From: Rotaria sp. Silwood1
Lineage: Eukaryota; Rotifera; Eurotatoria; Philodinida; Philodinidae
Direction of reading: 5' to 3'
Assembly (NCBI GenBank): GCA_905250075.1
Contig: CAJNOP010000009.1
Span: 350,138-414,137 of the forward strand
DNA: 64,000 bases
Part shown: positions 47,803 to 58,633 of the stretch, in pieces
How the letters are laid out: each line of letters begins with the position of its first letter
Numbering within the stretch: position 1 is the stretch's first letter
Notes under the pieces: generated by a model
Told to the model about the DNA's origin: nothing
Databases searched by the model: none
The model's input: the letters and a program-made list of their open reading frames with translations, nothing else
Translations under genes and position numbers: made by a program

Positions 47803-48578
47803 TTCATAATAATGAAAGTGAAACTGAATGATGCACTATAATATTGACTTTTTAGAAGTTACACTTTTTTGCAACTCGTCTATTTAAAGTTGTTTCTTTG
47901 TCGATGATTCAGACAAGAACTAGTGTCTTGTATAGGTACGATTTTTCGTAGTCACATCACGGTTTTCAAACTTTTGCTTTATATGAAAAAGAAAAGCAAT
48001 AAAATTTAGAGAGTCAGTGAGTGTCATTGATCATCATCAATTATCATCTTAGTTGTTACAATATCCATTACTCGTAGGTTGTCAATAAGAGATGAGACAT
48101 GTTTATGGATGTCTTTTCTTTTTGTCGTTTGTTTTGAGAAATGAAAGTACATTGTTGAAAGAAAAAATCAATCATTATAATTGTTGCATTGACTAGTCCA
48201 AAGTCTCTATTGTTGAAAAAGAAATATTGGTTGATACTTCGAATAGAAATTTTGTTTTCATGATTCTATGTTATTTTGAAGATTATATTTGAATAAAAAA
48301 AAGTAAATAATAGAGAGGATTCTTACATAGTTTAAGGTAGAACATGTAATACAATATTATCAAACAAAAAAGAATACAAAGGAATGTGACTTCATATAAA
48401 AAAAGAACACACAGCTTCATGTAAAGCGTAGGAGACCAAAGGAATGCGTCAGAGCTAGTGGACAAAAAACTTCAAGGCAAAACAGAACAAAAAATAGAAG
48501 TACGAGCTGTGTTGATCCTAGACTACATGTAAATGCTGTTTAGTTCGGATAAGATCAACTTTCATTGTATTTAAGGAA
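47803..48578. other. Convergent intergenic region, no gene seen
   Basis: AT-rich. Holds the likely poly(A) signals of both flanking genes. Confidence 0.4.
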
Positions 48579-48584
48579 TTTATT
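48579..48584 (-). terminator. Candidate poly(A) signal of the GTPase-SecA gene
   Basis: TTTATT on the plus strand (AATAAA on the minus), about 70 nt after the stop at 48651. Confidence 0.45.
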
Positions 48585-48650
48585 TTTCTGTACTAAATTT
48601 TGATATCGAAAATATTGCTTGAAAATATATTGTCGAAAATAATGGCTGCT

Positions 48651-51600
48651 CTATGTATAGGACTTCACAAATTTTTGTCTATATGTTTCAACAGAAGCCT
48701 TCTCTTTTTTATCTTCCTTTAAGGAAACTGTCCGTGACTGATGGGAAATAGTATCCACTCCTTGATTTTCTTTTACTAAAAATGTTCTGGCGAAATCGAC
48801 CTCTCCCAAATTGAGATTTAGTAGAAATTTTTGAGTAGCCTCATGCCTTTCTTTCATCTGTCGAATAAATTTTGTATTAGTTTCATATAGAGTTTTAAAT
48901 AAAATAGTACGTTTATCATGGAGAAGATCGTATATTGTCCTATAGAATTTTGTCGAAACAGGCGAACCTGGAAGACAAACTTGAATTCCTCTACCTTTCT
49001 TAACATTTTCAATATCCTCCTTTTGAATGAGAAATTTTTCCAAATCATCATCAAGTAATACCATACTATAAGATCCATAATCACCTTGTCTGGTAGTTCT
49101 ACTTTTGATTTGTTGCTCTTCTGACAAGTGTTCTGAAAAGAATGTCTGAATGACATGAGTGCCACCATTTGCAGTAACACTAGGATCATAGCATATGAAA
49201 TCGGTTCCTCTACCGAAAGTTCTAGTAAATAAAGTTATTTGGCCAGAGGCAGTGGCACGTTTAATTGCAATTTCTTTTTCTTCTGAAGATGCTTCTTCTG
49301 TTAAATAAGCAACTGATTGTTTTATTGTTTCTAAAGCCTTTGACTCATAAAATTCTTTTAATCTTTGTTTTGATTCAAAAAAAACTAATATAGCACGTGT
49401 TTCTGATGATTTGCCTACTAATCTATTATCAATTTCTCTTTTAATAGTATTGAAATAATCATTACTATTTTCAATTATGATATCGTCTTCTATTCTAAAC
49501 ATAAGATTCTTTTTACCAAACATCGATGGAATATATGTATTTTTTCCAATTTTATAGACATTTTGTATAATTTGTTTTTCAGGATCACTTAGAGTTTCTA
49601 ATGTTCCTGTAACACCCATTATATATTTAAACTGAAGTGGTATCTCAGCATATGAAAAACTACCACACTTTATTCTTATACTTATTTTTTCTTCTAAACT
49701 TTTTCTAGTTATTTGACCTTTTTCATGCTCATAATAATATGCAAATAAAGTCTTATAACTATAAACAACATTGTATACGATATTATCCTGTTCTATATAT
49801 CCAATTTTATCCTCCTTAACAACATAATCATAAGACTCAAAGTTATGTATATCATCAATGATATCTTTGACAGCTTCTCGAATCAAAGGTTCCCAAGTTG
49901 GAAATGTGTGACAACAAGCTTTATATTCAGCTGTAGCTTCTACTTGATTGAGTTTTAAGTTTGATTTTCTTTGTGACCAAATAAAATTGATTAGTGATGT
50001 AATAGTAGGATCTCGTAAGTTAGCTGATGGTATATATACATTACCATAAAAATCTCGACTAAAGAAAACATCAACTTCATCAATCAATAATATTTTAGCA
50101 CGTTCATTCGATTGACTATTTCGTGCAATTCTATTAAAACCGATTGATATCAATTGTTCTACTATATGACGAATGTCACTATTTTGACTAATTATATCTT
50201 CACAGAGTTTATTAATGGTACCGTAATGAATATATTGAAGTAGATCTAATGAATCAAATATCGGCAGAAATCTTATGTAATCTTTCTGACTTAAATATTC
50301 ACTATAACATACACAACTTACATCGAAACCAAGTAGTGCAAATGTTGTGGCTATGACTCCTAATACTACAGATTTTCCCTCTCCAGTGTCTATTTGTACT
50401 AAATTATTTCTTAATTCTTCTTTGTTATCGCCTATGCCGAGCATACGTAATATTGAAACTATTTGAGCTGCATGAGGCTTAAGAATATAGTTGTTTGGAT
50501 TCGTTACATCTCCGGCTTTAAAATAATAATTTGCATTTTGAAATGTCCACAAAGCAAAAATATGCGCTAATAACATTGGAATTCCATCTCTTACATGTGA
50601 GTCCCATTTGTTGACGTCTGACGTCTGTTTAATATTCACCGCGATTAATTTCGTATTTGCAATAAGTTTTTGTAAGTCGATATCAATTTTAAAATATTTT
50701 TTGATTAAACTATCATAGATATTTTGAAATTCTCTATATCTCTTTGTTAATTGATCTATATCAATAAAGTCACCCTTTAAATTTTTTAATACATAATTAA
50801 TATCGTACCGTTGAGTTTTCTCATTAAACAAAGATAATGTGTAACCTTGAAATGTTTTAATCTCATCAACAATGCTTTGACCTATACCACTCACATCTTG
50901 ATTTAAAATAGCGCCTAATTTTGAAAAATTCATAGTACCTTTCGTTCTATTTTTATATTGATTGAGTGCTTGTTCTAGAATTCGATTTATTTTAAACTTA
51001 AACAATGGAATATTATTTGAAACACGCTTCATGTTGATTAAACTGAGAGAAATATTTGAAACTGATGAATCTATTTCAACTATACATACCCATGTATAAA
51101 TTTTATCGAAAATTATTTTTTCTATTTTGTCAATTTGTTCATTTATTCTAAAATTCATCCCTTTCATTTCTCGTCGATATGATAATAAATTACCATAGTA
51201 TAAATTAAAATTATGACAATTCTGACTTGTCAATTCAGATTCTTTGGAAAATTTTCTCAAAAATGTCTGTGTACTATTAAAAATTTCTGTGATTTTTGTC
51301 TCCAATGATTTCAAAAATTCTTGTTTAGCTGTATTTACATCAATATTTAATTCATGTTTACTAAGCAACTTAATTTTATCTAGAATGAGAAATTTCTCGT
51401 TGAGTTTTCTATAAAATTTCTCTCGTTGTTGGGACGATTCTGTTGTCTCCTTATTGATAAGTTGTTGATGAATGATTTCATCTTGTAATTCTTGAAATTT
51501 TTGAGATACACAATGTAACATATGTGGATAAATAGTTAATTCTATGATTGCCTTCATCATACTATTTACTAAAGTATCATTGATATTATACATTCGAACA

Positions 51601-54600
51601 TCATTTTTCATTTTCATAATTAATGAATTCCACTTATGCATAAAGTCTAATGTTTCTTTCAAAGATGAAATATCGAATTTTTCTAAAGCATCTTCATACT
51701 TTTTCTGAAGTATGGTAAAATAGTCTGTAGTTTTTCTATTCAATACGATTAGCTTTTCATTGAAATCTTCTGGAAGTGTATGAGTTAAAATAGGTTGATC
51801 TTTAAACTTATTTTTGAATTTAATAAATTCGATTAAACAAAGAAAACTTTTCTCTATAGTCTCAACTAATTCATTAGTTATCTCAAATGTATTATTCTGT
51901 AAAAATTGATTCATAAAACAAATATATGCATTCTCAAATTTAATTTTTATTTGAGATTGTACTGTTGAATATGGTTGTCTAACATGTGTGACAATAGTGT
52001 CTAGTTCATTTTTATATTCGTATAAAATTTTTACAATAGTTAATGCTTCAGTGACATCATGTTGTTCGAAATTTTGATTTATTTGATCGGCTATTTCTTG
52101 AACTTGTATCAAAACAAGTTCTCGAGTCTGACTAATTAAAGATTGCATATTTTGTGAACTTTGATATTGTCGAGGATTTTTAATAGTTTTTGAATCTTCA
52201 CTACTATTCAAATTTTGAAGTTCTTTATGATTGTTTTGTATCATAGAATTGATATCTTTCTTACAATATTTTAGGTCTGATTCGAGAGCACTTCTCATGG
52301 CTTCTGGTAAACACTTAACAGCAGACTCGAATTTTCTTATATGAATATTGTTCGGGTTTGGAGGCATCGACAATTTTGCGAGTTCCAATTCTTTTCTAAA
52401 TTTACTGACAATGTTTTCCTTTATTTTATTTAAGGCCTGATTATATATTGGATTTATGTTCTTAACTGCTTCGAATTTTTCGAATATATCTGTTGGTGAA
52501 TTCAAGACATACATGTCAATATCCATATCGAAATATTTTTGAACTACTTCAACCAATATAACATGATTTTGACGCTCTTGAATTCTTTTGATTTCATCGG
52601 AAATAACTTTTGTACAATAACTACCTAACAAATGATGCACTAAATTTATATATTCCTTTTTCTGTTCAACTTCATAGAAATTATTGACATAGATGAAGGC
52701 TTGTACCCTTTGTAAGAAGCGTTTGAGCCGCTCTTCAATCATTATTTTAACATCTGCTACACATTTATCTAGTTCATCTGGTGTATCAAGATATTGTGAT
52801 ACATATTGTTTTGCTTTTTGTATTCGATTTAAATTATCTACTAATAATTTTATTTTTTCTATTTCTAGATTATTTCCAAGCATGATTGCTTGATACTTGG
52901 TTTCTTCCATGAAGAGATCTAAACTTCGGTTAAGTGCTTGCTTAGCTTGTTTAAAAAGATCTTCTCCTACATCACCTAATGACTTAAATTTTATTAATTC
53001 ACGAGCGACTTGTTCATAGTCATATTTTTGAATAGCATCTCTTATTTTTCCGGAAGCGTTATTCATTTTTGAAAGAAATTCATTTTGATATCTAATATAA
53101 ACATCGATATACTTTTCTCCTTCCAAAAAACTATCTAATCTACTTAATGCTCTTGCAATCAATAGCTTATTCTTTAAAGCCGCAGTTTGGTCAATGATGC
53201 ACAATGTTTCCATTTCATTTACTAACTCCATTCGGTAATTTGATAATTCTTGTTGCCATTGTTCAAAAATTTTTCCATTTAAGAAACAAGAAAAAACACA
53301 AGAATATGTTGTTTTTATTTCATGAACTTCTTGAAGAAAAGTTGATAGTGTGTGAACTTTTTCCAACATTTCTTCTTTATGCGTGCTTTGAAATTGTTTG
53401 ATATTTTCAAAACAACTTTGCATTTCATTTTGAACAAAACTAATATAGTATCTGATACACTCTTCCAAACTTTTCATGACGGACATATAATAATTTTTCG
53501 ATAATATTCGAATTTTTTTACAAGCATCCAAATAATGAAATGCTTTTTCAGCTTTGTTGAAATCTAGACTTTGGTGTTCTTGTTCCTTGAGTTTTTCTAA
53601 GCTAAATGAATCTTTAATAATATTACAAACATTATATATTGTATTTTCAAACCAAGAATGAACTTCAACTAAATATTGATTGACATCGGTAAAAATTTCC
53701 TCAAAATCTTTCATTTCCTTCATTTCTGATACTATCTTATATGCTGAATCGATTTTATTATAACTATCAAGATCTAACGTCATTTCCATAAGAGATACTT
53801 TCATTTGTTTCATATTTTCAATAAATTTTTCTTCAACATCACTCATGACATCTGTATATGCACCAGCTCGATATTTTTCTATCCATTGGGCACTCTTTAA
53901 ACTCATGAGACATTTTTTCAGTTGATTATAATTAACTTTTCCTTCTGGTCGAAATAAATTTGTTAATAACTGTTCAGCATCTCTTTTTGATTGACGTAGA
54001 TATTCAATTATTTTTTCCAATATACGATAGTAAGATCGAGTTGTTTTAAACTCAATAATAGAAATCATTCTGATTGAATCTAATTCGATTAAAAATATTT
54101 CCAATATATGAAATGCATTTTCATTATTCAGTTCTGAATTAATTTTTTTAATAATCTCTTCAAAATAATTTAAAATTTTTGACAAAAGATCTTCATAAAC
54201 ATCATCAATTGCTTCTTTAGAGATATGTAGTTGAAAGGTAATTATATTCTTAACAGTTTCTAGCATACAAACACAGTTGTTTAGACTTTCTATATCATTT
54301 TTATGCAATTTTTCTTGATTAAACATATGATTCAATTTTCTTACAGAATCATTTAAATATTTAAGAAAATATTCTTTCATTTGAACATATTTTGTTTTCA
54401 TATCTTCATAATTTAAATGATCTTGTAGAACAGTTAATGCTTCATGTAATTTTGTGATATCACTAATACACTGATCAAACTTATTAGATAATACTGAACT
54501 TTTAAAAGAATTAATTACTGATTCAAATTTTTCAGCAAAAATTTGACAAATTTGTTTATATTTCTCCTGATCAATATCAGTAATCAAAGTCGAAACAAGT

Positions 54601-56261
54601 TTTATTTTGTCCAGAATTATTCTTACTAATGAATCATTGATTTCTTTTTCTCTTAGTTCTATAAGCATAATTTCTACTTGCTGATTTACATATTGTATGA
54701 ATGCAGTACTATCAACGACTTCCTTTCCTAAATGAGTTTGTCTTAGTTCGTCTGCTAACTTGGCATGATCAATATATGATTGATACTGACGAACATCTTC
54801 ATTACTCAAAATTGTTTGATTCATTAAACAACGATTCATAAATGAAACACCTTCTTCGTATTCTTCCGAGAGATGTTTACTTATATTTTGAATACAATCA
54901 GTGTAAATCTGTTTGATGTACTCTTGATCAATTAAATCATTTAAATGTTTCAATTGATCAAGTTTGTATTTAACTAATAAATAATCGAAACGATTTGTTG
55001 CAGATAAAATACTTAACTGATGTCTTCTCACTTGTTCATGTACAGTAGCTCGTGACTTTTCTGTAATAGAAAACTGAAAAACTTCATCCGGATGATGAAT
55101 AGCATCAGAATCTAGAAATTGATTAAGAAACTCAACGGGATCATCGTTAATTGGATCTAAAACTAGAGGTCCCTTTTTTGTTTTTTTTAGCATATCTCCG
55201 ATCAAAAGCATGAAGTTAGTGTCTGATTTTTCTTCTTCATTCATATGTCTTTCTGCGTCGAGTAATAATGGATAGATTGTGTCTCTTTCGTTAGAAGGAA
55301 ACTTCGAAAATAGGTAGGAAATAGCTTTGAGGTGATCCTTGATATGGGGTATTAAACCTACTAATGTATGAGTTATGACTTTTAAACCGTTGAGCCTATC
55401 TCCAAGGCTCTTATAACTAAGTACGACAACAAGTTTGACACTTTTACATCCTTTTATTGCTTGAACAATACCGACTCCATTCGCAATATCTACTTCGGAC
55501 CCACTAGTATCTTCAAATCCCGGACTGTCACATAATACAAAAATACGATCATCATAACCGCCAACATCTTTAAAATTCACCGTAACAGGTGTGATGCATC
55601 GAGTTTCAGATCGGGCAAACGGTGTAGTAGTAACTTTTTTGAGATCTGGATTTCTTATTTCTGCAGGATGGATATGGTTCAATCCTTTCACTTGTGTATT
55701 CATCAATTTAGAACCTCCAAGAAAGTGAATCGTAGTTGATTTACCTACTCCAGTTCCTCCTAGGAAGAGAATGATGTCTTTTTCCTTTATTCGTTGTGCT
55801 GCATCGTTGACTTTCTCAAAAAGCCTAAATAAATCATGTATATGTAAAGGTCTAATCAGGTTTAAAATTCTTCCCAGTATAAGAGAGACAGATTTCCAAT
55901 TTTGATCTTTTACCTTTATCGATACTGTTTCTATCAGATTTTGAACCTGTAAGGACTCAATTCCCTCAATTTTTAACTGTTCGTTCAAACATTCACATTC
56001 TTTTTCTATTTCAGTCTCTATTCGATCAGGTACTACGATATTGTCAATGGCAACTGCTGCATTACCAATTAGTTTCAGAGAAACATAAAACTGTAGACTA
56101 ATAAGAGATTTTTCTGAACATGGTGGCATAGAAGAAAAGTCACTATATAAGTTTCGTATGCTTTCTTTAGTTATCGTATCGTCTTCCCATTGTTCGCTGA
56201 TAATTCTTTTACTGTTTGGAGGGTCCGTCACTCCTTGAACATGAAACTTCTCATATGTCAT
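48651..56261 (-). CDS. Giant intronless GTPase / coiled-coil / SecA-like DEAD motor fusion protein (2536 aa)
   Basis: One uninterrupted frame. Residues 160-310 form a P-loop GTPase: FLGGTGVGKST (G1 Lys174, Ser175), CDSPGFEDT (G3 Asp245, Gly248) and a Thr-rich stretch before it (TTTPF at 211-215), most like AIG1/GIMAP or related GTPases; no clear G4 TKxD is seen. Residues about 430-1880 are long amphipathic helices rich in Glu, Lys, Asn, Ile and Leu. Residues about 1900-2430 resemble the SecA ATPase: KPHAAQIVSILRMLG, Walker A DTGEGKS (Lys1963), Walker B LLIDEVD (Asp2061, Glu2062), FGRGTDF (Arg2351) and TRQGDYGS (Arg2391), close to SecA motifs TGEGKT, DEVD, RGTDI and RQGDxGS. Bacterial SecA (about 900 aa) drives protein export; here no signal or transit sequence is visible, so the role is unknown. 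Codon use and AT content match neighbours, but the lack of introns contrasts with PSME4. Confidence 0.85.
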   Translation of the reverse strand: MTYEKFHVQGVTDPPNSKRIISEQWEDDTITKESIRNLYSDFSSMPPCSEKSLISLQFYVSLKLIGNAAVAIDNIVVPDRIETEIEKECECLNEQLKIEGIESLQVQNLIETVSIKVKDQNWKSVSLILGRILNLIRPLHIHDLFRLFEKVNDAAQRIKEKDIILFLGGTGVGKSTTIHFLGGSKLMNTQVKGLNHIHPAEIRNPDLKKVTTTPFARSETRCITPVTVNFKDVGGYDDRIFVLCDSPGFEDTSGSEVDIANGVGIVQAIKGCKSVKLVVVLSYKSLGDRLNGLKVITHTLVGLIPHIKDHLKAISYLFSKFPSNERDTIYPLLLDAERHMNEEEKSDTNFMLLIGDMLKKTKKGPLVLDPINDDPVEFLNQFLDSDAIHHPDEVFQFSITEKSRATVHEQVRRHQLSILSATNRFDYLLVKYKLDQLKHLNDLIDQEYIKQIYTDCIQNISKHLSEEYEEGVSFMNRCLMNQTILSNEDVRQYQSYIDHAKLADELRQTHLGKEVVDSTAFIQYVNQQVEIMLIELREKEINDSLVRIILDKIKLVSTLITDIDQEKYKQICQIFAEKFESVINSFKSSVLSNKFDQCISDITKLHEALTVLQDHLNYEDMKTKYVQMKEYFLKYLNDSVRKLNHMFNQEKLHKNDIESLNNCVCMLETVKNIITFQLHISKEAIDDVYEDLLSKILNYFEEIIKKINSELNNENAFHILEIFLIELDSIRMISIIEFKTTRSYYRILEKIIEYLRQSKRDAEQLLTNLFRPEGKVNYNQLKKCLMSLKSAQWIEKYRAGAYTDVMSDVEEKFIENMKQMKVSLMEMTLDLDSYNKIDSAYKIVSEMKEMKDFEEIFTDVNQYLVEVHSWFENTIYNVCNIIKDSFSLEKLKEQEHQSLDFNKAEKAFHYLDACKKIRILSKNYYMSVMKSLEECIRYYISFVQNEMQSCFENIKQFQSTHKEEMLEKVHTLSTFLQEVHEIKTTYSCVFSCFLNGKIFEQWQQELSNYRMELVNEMETLCIIDQTAALKNKLLIARALSRLDSFLEGEKYIDVYIRYQNEFLSKMNNASGKIRDAIQKYDYEQVARELIKFKSLGDVGEDLFKQAKQALNRSLDLFMEETKYQAIMLGNNLEIEKIKLLVDNLNRIQKAKQYVSQYLDTPDELDKCVADVKIMIEERLKRFLQRVQAFIYVNNFYEVEQKKEYINLVHHLLGSYCTKVISDEIKRIQERQNHVILVEVVQKYFDMDIDMYVLNSPTDIFEKFEAVKNINPIYNQALNKIKENIVSKFRKELELAKLSMPPNPNNIHIRKFESAVKCLPEAMRSALESDLKYCKKDINSMIQNNHKELQNLNSSEDSKTIKNPRQYQSSQNMQSLISQTRELVLIQVQEIADQINQNFEQHDVTEALTIVKILYEYKNELDTIVTHVRQPYSTVQSQIKIKFENAYICFMNQFLQNNTFEITNELVETIEKSFLCLIEFIKFKNKFKDQPILTHTLPEDFNEKLIVLNRKTTDYFTILQKKYEDALEKFDISSLKETLDFMHKWNSLIMKMKNDVRMYNINDTLVNSMMKAIIELTIYPHMLHCVSQKFQELQDEIIHQQLINKETTESSQQREKFYRKLNEKFLILDKIKLLSKHELNIDVNTAKQEFLKSLETKITEIFNSTQTFLRKFSKESELTSQNCHNFNLYYGNLLSYRREMKGMNFRINEQIDKIEKIIFDKIYTWVCIVEIDSSVSNISLSLINMKRVSNNIPLFKFKINRILEQALNQYKNRTKGTMNFSKLGAILNQDVSGIGQSIVDEIKTFQGYTLSLFNEKTQRYDINYVLKNLKGDFIDIDQLTKRYREFQNIYDSLIKKYFKIDIDLQKLIANTKLIAVNIKQTSDVNKWDSHVRDGIPMLLAHIFALWTFQNANYYFKAGDVTNPNNYILKPHAAQIVSILRMLGIGDNKEELRNNLVQIDTGEGKSVVLGVIATTFALLGFDVSCVCYSEYLSQKDYIRFLPIFDSLDLLQYIHYGTINKLCEDIISQNSDIRHIVEQLISIGFNRIARNSQSNERAKILLIDEVDVFFSRDFYGNVYIPSANLRDPTITSLINFIWSQRKSNLKLNQVEATAEYKACCHTFPTWEPLIREAVKDIIDDIHNFESYDYVVKEDKIGYIEQDNIVYNVVYSYKTLFAYYYEHEKGQITRKSLEEKISIRIKCGSFSYAEIPLQFKYIMGVTGTLETLSDPEKQIIQNVYKIGKNTYIPSMFGKKNLMFRIEDDIIIENSNDYFNTIKREIDNRLVGKSSETRAILVFFESKQRLKEFYESKALETIKQSVAYLTEEASSEEKEIAIKRATASGQITLFTRTFGRGTDFICYDPSVTANGGTHVIQTFFSEHLSEEQQIKSRTTRQGDYGSYSMVLLDDDLEKFLIQKEDIENVKKGRGIQVCLPGSPVSTKFYRTIYDLLHDKRTILFKTLYETNTKFIRQMKERHEATQKFLLNLNLGEVDFARTFLVKENQGVDTISHQSRTVSLKEDKKEKASVETYRQKFVKSYT

Positions 56262-57177
56262 ACTTGAATGATGAGGTTGTAAAATTCTGATTTTATTTGG
56301 TAATACTGGAAGCTCTTCTAATGGTAACAGTTAACTTCGTTATTGTTCTGCAGTCGCGTGTTTTCCTTTATTTGTCAGAGTTTGACGCTTTTGTTTCCTT
56401 TTTCTTATCTCCTCCCTTTCTCGTCACTGATTTCGAGTTTGTATAAACCGTGTCGTAACTGTCTTTTTAATGATTCACACAATTCAAATTAAGAGCGATT
56501 ATCTGTTGGAAATGTCAAGTTGGCGGATGTAACACTGCGCAACTATCATGTACCTATTCGCTGTTTGTTCATTGTATCAAAATATTTTCTCCGTTTTTGG
56601 ACTAAGAATCTGTTTCTTATATTTCGTACTCTTCTATTTGTTGTTCTGTTCGTGATGATTTTAGTAATAAATTCAGTGTATTAATATTTTTCAAGTTTTA
56701 TCTTTCAGTACTCGGTTTTTGTTGTGAATTGTCAAATTTCGATTTATTACCTTGCAGTTCTGACAAGATTTGAATGGTCGATATATGTTTCTGCCGATCG
56801 AATTGGTTCTCTTGAATGAGACAAGTACGGATTTGTTGTTCGTCGAAGATTTCACTATGTGAATCGTGGCTGTTTTAATATACTACTATATGTTAAGAGT
56901 CTTCAGTTGCTTTTAGTAAGCTTGTTATGGTCAATGATGCACTGTGTTATTTTGATGGTTGTGCTTTTGTATTGTTTTTGAAAATAAAGTCACACCAGAA
57001 TAATCATTAAGATATATAATTCACTTTGATTTCTTCGAGAAACGTCGATAAAAAGATAATGAGCCTCTTCTGAGAAATATCTAAAATATAGTTAAATCTG
57101 AAATAAAACCATAGATTAGTTATGACACATTCTTTTCTGTTTGTCCAAACTTATATATTCAAATTTATACCTCAAAA
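56262..57177. other. Upstream flank of the GTPase-SecA gene
   Basis: No gene seen; promoter elements could not be singled out. Confidence 0.4.
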
Positions 57178-57451
57178 TCTATACGTCCTTTTTGTGTCCA
57201 CTTCTTTATGTACAATCAATAATTCTGAATCTGCGACACATGTCAAACTTGAAAGTTGCAATCAATTATTGAAGAATTAAAAAGAAAAATTGCCCACATA
57301 ACTAACATTTTGTATCTGCATCTCAGCGTGCGAGTATGAAGTGCTGTTCGAAGAGCTACAACCTATACTCGTCTCTATTTATACAGTAAAGTCTATCCTA
57401 TTTTCATGTTTTGATAGTATTGAAACGGATATACACAAAAGGACGTATAGA
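57178..57451. mobile_element. Small inverted-repeat element, TCTATACGTCC ends
   Basis: Left end TCTATACGTCCTTTTTGTGT and right end (reverse complement) TCTATACGTCCTTTTGTGTA enclose 274 bp without a gene. Flanks (CTCAAAA and AAATACG) do not give a sure target duplication. MITE-like; superfamily unassigned. Confidence 0.55.
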
Positions 57452-58318
57452 AAATACGTAAATCTAAAGGAACCTGTTGAGTGTGAACACTTTTTCTGTT
57501 CGCTCTCGGCCACAACAATAAACCGGACGGACCGCTTTGAGATTATGCAAAGCTGTCCCTACAAATATTGCATCACACTGAGATCGTGATTGCGATTCGA
57601 TTCGACGTCTTGTGTGAGACAATAAACAAGCTCCGTAGAGGGCGTACAAAGACGGACAGAGCAACATGAGAGCTTCTATGTTCTCTTCACTATAATATTT
57701 GTCAGTGCTTCTCACCAACACATGTTAAACACAGACACAGCAGACATATTAGCCACAGAGACCAATTCCTCCTCTAACAGTTATCTCTGAAAGATCGAAT
57801 GTGAATCGAACGAATAAATAATTTTTTGTAGGTCATAACCAAATCGAGTATATAAGCATTTCTCAACTTCCTATCGTTTGCAGAGACATGAATCATAGGA
57901 GCTGTAAAATATTTTCTGGAGAACATGACATGGTTTGCAAGCTTTTCAGCAGATTTTGGGCACTACGTTGTTTGCCGAGATATAATAGTTTAGGCTTGTC
58001 ATAGAGGATCAAATGCGCTTCACGGGCTAGTGTAATATACATGCTTCGGAAAAGCGGTGAAATGCTGAATTCACTCATGCGGACACAATAACCGCCGAAA
58101 CGTGTTAAAATAGTTTAATATTATTAATTTTTGAACATGTCTTTGGTGCTTAAACAGTCAGAGTTATCGAAACTTTCATCGTTTGAACGTGTTTTTGACG
58201 ACAAATAAAACATTTTTAACAATTTGAATGTTTCTGATGAAAACGCCTGGTAACAATTAATAAACTTTTCGTGTAAATAATGAATTGACAAATGTATCGA
58301 GTATCCCAAAAGTTCATA
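57452..58318. other. Intergenic stretch, no gene seen
   Basis: Short frames on both strands (57464-57721, 57893-58078, 58124-58339) have no recognisable domain. Confidence 0.4.
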
Positions 58319-58326
58319 CTCAGAAA

Positions 58327-58625
58327 CAGAGATGTCCATGACGGCGCTGCCACTGCCGCCGCGCCACTATCGCAGTGGCGGTAGCGGCAGCATTATTTTT
58401 GGAGGACATTTTAAAACTGTGTGAATTTATAGAATTTTGTATGTTTTTTAAACGAAATAGCTTGCGACTGAATGAATCTAATGGACACGTACCAATATTT
58501 ATGGGTAAATACAGTCGCAGTAGTGAAATTCAACAAAGTGTTTTGAAAATCATCGCGGTAGCTTTTCTTCATTTTGAGGCCGTGGCGCGGGAATGTCAGG
58601 TTTTCAATCGCGATGGACATCTCTG
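58327..58625. mobile_element. hAT-type MITE with 8-bp target duplication
   Basis: 299 bp. Ends CAGAGATGTCCATGACGGCG and (reverse complement) CAGAGATGTCCATCGCGATT; exact 8-bp duplication CTCAGAAA at 58319-58326 and 58626-58633. A GC-rich inner palindrome lies at about 58345-58390 (CTGCCACTGCCGCC ... GGCGGTAGCGGCAG). The open frames inside it are by-products. No transposase. Confidence 0.85.
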
Positions 58626-58633
58626 CTCAGAAA

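Noticed and set aside
52693..53401. Plus-strand frames opposite the GTPase-SecA gene
   Set aside because: Antisense shadows of the long coding frame.
48651..56261. Bacterial contamination as the source of the SecA-like sequence
   Set aside because: Base composition and codon choice match the flanking animal genes, the fusion with a GTPase and a long helical region is not bacterial SecA, and the flanks hold spliced animal genes and host repeats.
57341..57589. 82-codon plus-strand frame
   Set aside because: It overlaps the end of the 57178-57451 element and an opposite-strand frame, without recognisable features.
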